A DNA stretch of 8,727 nt, from contig JBBDIO010000020.1 in assembly GCA_040880365.1 (NCBI GenBank), forward strand, positions 1 through 8,727, in the 5' to 3' direction. The DNA comes from JBBDIO01 sp040880365. GTDB lineage: Bacteria; Chloroflexota; Anaerolineae; Caldilineales; Caldilineaceae. The notes below the pieces were generated by a model. The model was not told the DNA's origin and ran no database searches. It worked only from the letters and a program-made list of their open reading frames with translations. Of this stretch, positions 1-5,700 are shown piece after piece (the first letter of the stretch is position 1; every line of letters starts with the position of its first letter). The translations under genes were made by a program, and so were the position numbers.

Positions 1-324
1 ACCAGCAGTGTGGATACAGAAACCGAGCACGAAATTCAGCAGGCGCTCAGTACCATTATGGAAGGGCGCACGACCATTATCATTGCCCAGCGCCTTTTGA
101 CACTCAAGAGCGCGGATATGATTCTGGTGCTGGATGAAGGGCGCATTGTGCAGCAGGGCAGACACGATGCGCTGCTGGGGCAGCCGGGATTGTATCGGGA
201 AATCTACGATCTCCAGTTGCGCGACCAGGAAGAATTTTCGGCAAATCAAAACGCGCCGGCGTTTGCAGATGGCGCTTCGACCAGCGCTTCAACAGGCACT
301 TCGACCGTAGAAGAGCGGAGCTAA
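1..324 (+). CDS. ABC exporter half, degenerate-site subunit (3' end only)
   Basis: This is the C-terminal 107 residues of an ATP-binding/permease ABC exporter half; the 5' part lies outside the window. The frame is open from base 1 and opens on the D-loop (TSSVD), just after where Walker B would be. Next comes the switch region (GRTTIIIAQRLLTL) and a typical NBD end (LVLDEGRIVQQGRHDALL, then LYREIYDLQL). The H-loop position is Gln (codon 88-90) instead of His. That is known for the degenerate subunit of heterodimeric exporters such as TM287 and TAP1, which usually also carry Asp for the Walker B Glu; that residue is outside the window. The last 30 or so residues form a Ser/Thr/Ala-rich tail with a 12-bp repeat. 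The stop lies 5 bp before the next ABC half, which is its likely partner. Export of drugs or lipids is the family role; the substrate is unknown. Confidence 0.93.
   Translation, partial: TSSVDTETEHEIQQALSTIMEGRTTIIIAQRLLTLKSADMILVLDEGRIVQQGRHDALLGQPGLYREIYDLQLRDQEEFSANQNAPAFADGASTSASTGTSTVEERS
274..309 (+). repeat. 12-bp in-frame tandem repeat, three degenerate copies
   Basis: Three consecutive 12-base units, GCTTCGACCAGC (274-285), GCTTCAACAGGC (286-297) and ACTTCGACCGTA (298-309), encode ASTS, ASTG and TSTV. They form the hydrophilic C-terminal tail of the first ABC half. The unit length is four codons, so copy-number changes keep the frame. The TCGAC/TCAAC core recurs beside the assembly gap at 4668-4703. 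Confidence 0.6.
317..320 (+). promoter_or_regulatory. Shine-Dalgarno of the second ABC half
   Basis: GGAG sits inside the last codons of the upstream gene, 9 bases before the ATG at 330. It supports that start and implies translation coupled to the end of the preceding gene. Confidence 0.6.
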
Positions 325-329
325 ACGAT

Positions 330-2324
330 ATGACGCAACAAGATACAGATAAGCAGAAGGATCCGGTCACCCCATCAAAGACGGAACCGCTGCACAGCGC
401 GGCCGGTGTGCGTCGGCCCATGGAGAGCGTGGAAGAAGAATATGTACCGCCCATGCGCATTGGGTGGTTCAGTCGCCGGGCAAGCGCCGAACAGCACGAA
501 CGGATTGCCCGCGAAGAAAAGGTGCGCGAGCTGCTCTCCAATGAAGAAGACGATTTGCTAGGCAAGGCGTATGATGCGGGCCTGGTGGGTCGGCTGGTGC
601 AATATCTGCGACCCTATCTGGGCAAAACAATTTGGGCGATGATCCTGATGGCGGTGTCGTCGGTCATGAGTGTTGCGATTCCGTGGCTGATTGGGCGGGC
701 TATCGATCAGGGCATTGTGCAACGCTCTATGCCCCAATTTCAACTGTGGATTGGGCTGTTTGTGGGCGCGGCGGTGGTGGAATGGATCACCGGGCGCGGG
801 CGTATCGCGATTATGGCCTATGTGGGCACTATCATCGTGGCGGACCTGCGCAGCGAGCTGTTTCAACATCTGCACCGGCTCTCGCTGAACTTTCACAACA
901 ATTACAGCGTAGGCCGGCTCATGAGCCGGCTGATTTCGGATGTGGGCGTACTCCAGGATTTCGTAACCTGGTCGATTACCGGGCTGGCGCGGTCGGGTTT
1001 CGTGTTGATTGGCATCACCATTGCCATGCTGGCTATGAACTGGCGGCTGGCCCTGGTCACGTTTGCCGTGGTCCCGCTCATGTGGGTGCTCACTAACTAT
1101 TGGCGGCGGCATGTGCGCATTGCCTATCGGGCCACGCGCACGCGTCTGTCGCTCATCAACGGTTATCTGAATGAATCGATTTCGGGTATCCGCGTGACCC
1201 AAAGTTTCACACGAGAAGCCAAGAACTTTCGCCACTTCGATGACCTGAATCGCTCCTATTTTGATGCCAACGTGCGCGCCACCTGGCTGACGGCGCTCTT
1301 CTTTCCCGGTGTAGATTTCATTGGCTCGTTTGCCACGGCGTTGGTGGTGGGTGTGGGCGGGTGGCTGGTGGCGGGCGATCTGCTCACTGCCGGTACGCTG
1401 GTGGCCTTTGTGCTCTATGTGGATCGCTTCTTCGAGCCGATTCGCGAGCTGGCGCAGCGATATAATACCTTTCAGGCAACCATGGCCGGCTGTGAGCGCA
1501 TTTTCTACTTGCTCGATACGCAACCCGATATTCATGATGCAGAAAACGCAAGTGAATTGCCGCCGATTGTGGGGCGGGTGGATTTTGAGAATGTGGGCTT
1601 TTTCTACAACGCCGATGAACCCGTACTGCGCGGCGTGACGCTGAGCGCGGAACCGGGCGAACGGATTGCGCTGGTGGGCGAAACGGGTGCAGGTAAAAGC
1701 ACGGTGATTCGGCTGATTTCCCGCTTTTTCGATGTGACCGATGGCACAGTCCGAATCGATGGGCACGACATTCGACAGGTGACTCAATCCAGCCTGCGTT
1801 CCCAATTGGGGATTGTGTTGCAGGATCCTTTCTTGTTCAAGGGGACGATTGCCGATAATATTCGCTATGGGCGGCTGGATGCCTCGGACGCGGATTTGGT
1901 CGAAGCTGCGACGGCGGTGGGCGCCAACAGGTTCATCGACCTGTTGCCCGATGGGTATCAGACGGATGTGGGCGAGAACGGTGTGAATCTGAGCGGTGGA
2001 CAGCGCCAGCTGCTCTCGTTTGCACGGGCCTTGCTGGCCGATCCCCGGATTTTGATTCTGGATGAAGCCACCAGCAGTGTGGATACCGCGACCGAGAAAT
2101 TGATCGAATATGGGCTGGACCATTTGATGAGTGGCCGTACGTCGTTTGTGATTGCCCACCGCCTGAGTACGATTGTGCAGGCCGATAAAATTGTGGTGAT
2201 GGACCAGGGGCAGATCGTGGAAATGGGGCGGCATGAGGAATTGCTGGCGCAGCGGGGTCGCTACTATAACCTGTATACCATGCAGTGGGCTGCGCAGATG
2301 GAACCACAGTTTAGCCGCAATTAG
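330..2324 (+). CDS. ABC exporter half, canonical-site subunit (fused permease and ATPase)
   Basis: This is a complete 664-residue B-family half exporter. Residues 1-88 or so are a charged, non-membrane N-terminal extension, longer than in typical halves of about 580-600 residues. The six-helix permease spans about 95-375, with hydrophobic segments near 101-121, 139-160, 215-258 (two helices) and 318-370 (two helices). The NBD has Walker A GETGAGKST (450-458), Q-loop Gln498, signature LSGGQ (554-558), Walker B LILDEA with catalytic Glu579, D-loop SSVD and H-loop His610. All ATPase residues are present, so this is the catalytically competent partner of the Gln-containing half just upstream. The C-terminal sequence, including VEMGRHEELL, resembles TM288/BmrD-type subunits. 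The ATG at 330 is supported by GGAG 9 bases upstream. The expected role is ATP-driven export across the cytoplasmic membrane, with unknown substrate. The heterodimer assignment is inferred from gene order and motif asymmetry. Confidence 0.95.
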   Translation: MTQQDTDKQKDPVTPSKTEPLHSAAGVRRPMESVEEEYVPPMRIGWFSRRASAEQHERIAREEKVRELLSNEEDDLLGKAYDAGLVGRLVQYLRPYLGKTIWAMILMAVSSVMSVAIPWLIGRAIDQGIVQRSMPQFQLWIGLFVGAAVVEWITGRGRIAIMAYVGTIIVADLRSELFQHLHRLSLNFHNNYSVGRLMSRLISDVGVLQDFVTWSITGLARSGFVLIGITIAMLAMNWRLALVTFAVVPLMWVLTNYWRRHVRIAYRATRTRLSLINGYLNESISGIRVTQSFTREAKNFRHFDDLNRSYFDANVRATWLTALFFPGVDFIGSFATALVVGVGGWLVAGDLLTAGTLVAFVLYVDRFFEPIRELAQRYNTFQATMAGCERIFYLLDTQPDIHDAENASELPPIVGRVDFENVGFFYNADEPVLRGVTLSAEPGERIALVGETGAGKSTVIRLISRFFDVTDGTVRIDGHDIRQVTQSSLRSQLGIVLQDPFLFKGTIADNIRYGRLDASDADLVEAATAVGANRFIDLLPDGYQTDVGENGVNLSGGQRQLLSFARALLADPRILILDEATSSVDTATEKLIEYGLDHLMSGRTSFVIAHRLSTIVQADKIVVMDQGQIVEMGRHEELLAQRGRYYNLYTMQWAAQMEPQFSRN

Positions 2325-2334
2325 ACGAGAAAGC

Positions 2335-2338
2335 AGGG
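2335..2338 (+). promoter_or_regulatory. Shine-Dalgarno of the 97-aa gene
   Basis: AGGG lies 7 bases before the ATG at 2346, in the 21-bp gap after the ABC gene. It supports the chosen start. Confidence 0.45.
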
Positions 2339-2345
2339 CAGACGG

Positions 2346-2639
2346 ATGACGCTGGATGAATTTCGCGCAAGTTTGACGGAGGATGCGCCGCCGGAGGGAA
2401 GCTCCCCGGCGCTGGCGGCGCTATGGTATGATGCCAACAGTGATTGGCATCGGGCACACACGATTTTGCAGGATGATGAGGGTGCCGATGGGGCCTGGGC
2501 ACATGCTTATCTGCATCGGGTCGAGGGTGACCTGCCAAATGCCGGCTATTGGTATCGGCGGGCCAATCGCGCGCCTTCGGGTGCGCCTCTGGAAGAAGAA
2601 TGGTCGGCTATTGCCCAGGAGCTGTTGGCGCGTAGCTAA
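2346..2639 (+). CDS. Small conserved protein of unknown function (97 aa)
   Basis: This is a complete small soluble protein with no signal peptide or membrane segment. It resembles a widespread family of roughly 90-residue bacterial hypothetical proteins that I recognise only by pattern. Near the N-terminus it has PPEG followed by a LAALWYDANSDWHRAH block (residues about 24-38). The central block is WAHAYLHRVEGDLPNAGYWY (about 51-70) followed by RRA, and the C-terminus is acidic (LEEEW). The two helix-turn-helix-like blocks with A/L/Y/W spacing recall a TPR- or Sel1-like pair, but no catalytic motif is visible. It starts 21 bp after the ABC gene and ends just before the cyclase gene in the same reading frame, so it is probably co-transcribed. 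Its function is unknown; a scaffold or protein-interaction role would be a guess. Confidence 0.85.
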   Translation: MTLDEFRASLTEDAPPEGSSPALAALWYDANSDWHRAHTILQDDEGADGAWAHAYLHRVEGDLPNAGYWYRRANRAPSGAPLEEEWSAIAQELLARS

Positions 2640-2699
2640 CCGTTGCCGGTTTTTAGCGCCTTACCTGGCCTGCCGCCCGGCTATCCGGTCCCAGAATTT

Positions 2700-2717
2700 A
2701 CGGAATCTACGGAATCT
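2700..2717 (+). repeat. 9-bp direct repeat, two copies
   Basis: ACGGAATCT occurs twice in tandem (2700-2708, 2709-2717), just upstream of the likely ATG of the cyclase gene. If the earlier TTG start is used, it encodes TES-TES. It is short and may be incidental. Confidence 0.4.
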
Positions 2718-2719
2718 GC

Positions 2720-2724
2720 GGGAG
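2720..2724 (+). promoter_or_regulatory. Possible ribosome-binding site of the cyclase gene, unusually close to its ATG
   Basis: GGGAG ends only 2 bases before the ATG at 2727, closer than the usual 5-9. The alternative TTG at 2643 has no recognisable Shine-Dalgarno at all. This site therefore only weakly favours the ATG. Confidence 0.3.
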
Positions 2725-2726
2725 AT

Positions 2727-5700
2727 ATGCCTGACCAGGAACCTATTGTAACCGACACAGACGCGAAAACGGGTGCGGATACACGCCCCGCGCACGTGGC
2801 CCGTGACGAATCTACAGATCACCGGCGGCTTTTGAGCGCGGCTTTGCCCTTTGTGGCATCGGATCGAGTGCAGGATTTGCTGGGCGTGCGTCCGCTTGCC
2901 CGTGGGGGATGGGGTGCCGCACTGTTTGCCGATCTTTCGGGCTTCACGGCGCTAAGTCGAACGTTGGTAGAGGAGCTTGGCCCGCGCCGCGGTGCCGAAC
3001 GCGCAACCCACACACTAAACACCATTCTCGAACGCATCATCGCCCCGGTCCACGACTGGGGCGGTTCTGTGCTCGCGTTCAGCGGTGATGGTTTTTTGTG
3101 CTGGTTTCCTGTGCCCACATTGGATGATGAAGAATCGGAAGCTGCGGTAGAAGCTGCTTTGGCGGCTGGCGTGCAGGTGGCGGTGGGCTGTGCGTTGCAT
3201 ATGCAGCGCGCCTTGCCGGACCCCGACACCGGAGACGAATTGGCAGGAGCGGCGGTGCAGACGTCGTCCGCGCTGGGCCTCAAGGTTGGCGTGGCCGGTG
3301 GGTATGCGTGGCGTTTTGTGGTGGGTGAACCTTCGATTCAGCTGCTGGATGCGATTGCAGGCGCACGCGTGGCGCAAGCGGTAGATGCTCAGGGTTATGC
3401 GCAGTCGGGAGAAATCTGGGTGGCGCGCGCGGTGGTGGGTCTGTTGCCGGAATTTGTACATCCTGTAAGGTCGCAGGGCGAGAACAAAGTCGAGGACGAT
3501 TTCGCCTCTGGGGACGCTGAGCCGGCAGATCCGCGGGAGTCTGATGCTGCCGCTGTGCAAATCGCTGGAACAGGACTGCTTCCCGATCCACCAATCGCTG
3601 TGGTTCCGATTGCAGATCTGCACGCTGCCGCGGTTGCCGCGCTCACTTCCGCACAGATTCAACCGTGGCTACCTCAATTCGTATGGGGGCGCTTGCAGGC
3701 GGGGCAATCGCGTTTTCTGGCGGAACTGCGCCCCGCGGTCGCGGTCTTTGCCCGTTTTGCCGAAACCCAGATGGGGGATACGCCTACGTCGCAAGCCTTG
3801 CTGGCGGCCTATGTGGGTTGGGTGCAAGAGGTTTTTCAGCACGCAGGGGGAACCGTCATTCAGCTTACCCTGGGCGATAAGGGTAGCTATATCTATGGGG
3901 TGCTGGGCGCGCCTGTGCAACACGATGATGTCGCGCGCAGCGCCGCTCAGGTGGCCCAGCAATTGGCCCAGGGTCCGCCTGATGGCGAATTTCGCCCCCA
4001 GGCCCAGGTGGGCGTGGCGCAAGGACGGATGCGCGCTGGTGAATATGGCAGCGCCACGCGTCGCACCTATGGCGTGCAGGGCAGCGCGGTGAATCTGGCG
4101 GCGCGTCTGATGATGCTGGCCTCTCCAGGCAACGTATTCGCAGATCCTGCGGTCGCAACGCTCATGGAAACGTATTTTGAACTGACGCCGCTGCCTCCCG
4201 AACAGTTGCGCGGTTTTGTCGCGCCCGTTCGGGTCTATCAACTTGCCGATGCTCCGCCGCGCCGCACCGCCCAGGAACCGTTTGCCCACATGTACCTGGT
4301 ACGGCGTTCCGACTTATTGGCCCGGTTGGAGGAGCGATGGCAAAGGGCAGACGCAGCCGGGCTGACGGTCTGCCACCTTGTAGGCGAAGCGGGTAGCGGC
4401 AAGAGCGCGCTGCTGTGGCAATTTGCCCAGGAGTGCCCGACGGAAGCCTTGAATATCAACTGCCGGGTCGCAGCTACGGGTTCTGCCTATGGCCTTTTTG
4501 TGGCGCTGCTGGGGCAGTTGTTGGATATCGGCGCGGATATGCAGAGTGAGGCGGCATGGTCCGCANNNNNNNNNNNNNNNNNNNNNNNNNNNNNNNNNNN
4601 NNNNNNNNNNNNNNNNNNNNNNNNNNNNNNNNNNNNNNNNNNNNNNNNNNNNNNNNNNNNNNNNNTGTCGACTGCACTGTCGACTGTACCGTCAACGGCA
4701 GTGGGGGCAGATGCGGATGCCGAATCGGATACGTCTTCGGGCGCGTGGCACAGCGATGTGCCGCTGGCCGTATTGAGCGAGGCGCTGGGGCGTACGACGC
4801 TGGAGAATGCGGCGGGCCTGAATGTGGAGCAACGGCGGGCGCTGCTGGCGAGCCTGCTGAATCGTGCCTGGGACAGGGCCGCGGCGCAGGGTCGGCGCGT
4901 GATCCTGCTGGATGATTTTCAGGCGGCAGATCCAGAATCACAGGCGGTGGTTGCCCAGTTTGTCCAGGAGGACACACAGGCGAACCGCGAGTTTGGTTCT
5001 GGCGGGCGAATGTTGGTGACTGCCCAACGTGAGTTGCCCGCAAGTGTGGCCGAGGCTGCGCCGCGCGCCGGAACTGTGTTGCCCATGGAGGGCCTGGACG
5101 AAATGGAAAGCCGGGACTTGCTCCAGCAGCGGTTGCATGGGCCATTGGATGCCCTGGCTTCGGATCTGCTCTTGCGCTATAGCCAGGGTAATCCGCTCTA
5201 TCTGACGGTTTTGGCGGAAGAATTGGTCAACCAGGGCACACTGCATCAATCCGACTGGCTGGATCGCGCGGCGGAACCCTCGGCTGTGCCAACCTGGCAA
5301 GTGGCAGAGGAGATATTTGGCAGGTTGCAGACTGCGCGCTGTCTGCAACGACGAGATGGGCTGTGGCGGCTGCGCGCGGATGCTGTGTTGGGACCAGCAG
5401 ATTTGGGCCTGCCCGACAGTCTGCATCGACTGGTGCTGACGCGTCTGGATCGCTTGCCCGTTTCGGCAGGTCTGACGCTGCGCGTCCTGGCGGCAGCCGA
5501 TGCGGGCCTGGATGAAACGCGCCTGGCTGCTGCCCACCCCGATGCCGACGCGGCGCGGCTTCACACCGATTTGAATACGCTGGCGGTGCATGGTTTTGTG
5601 CGCGCCGTGGGCAAGCCCGGTGCGTTGGCCTATGCTATCACCAACAGTGTGGTGCAGGATGTAGTCTACGAATCTATGCTGGATCGCCAGCGGCGCGAAT

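Noticed and set aside
913..930. Perfect 18-bp palindrome GCCGGCTCATGAGCCGGC
   Set aside because: It has no loop, lies inside the ABC gene and encodes the conserved GRLMSRL motif of exporters, so the coding constraint explains it.
2070..2086. 17-bp exact match to bases 1-17 of the window
   Set aside because: Both copies encode the ABC D-loop TSSVDT in paralogous ATPase domains; this is homology between the halves, not a mobile repeat or attachment site.
558..2234. Long open frame on the - strand across the ABC exporter gene
   Set aside because: It lies opposite a gene with every ABC exporter motif in order, its translation is rich in His, Gln and Pro without domain character, and it is explained by codon bias on the + strand.
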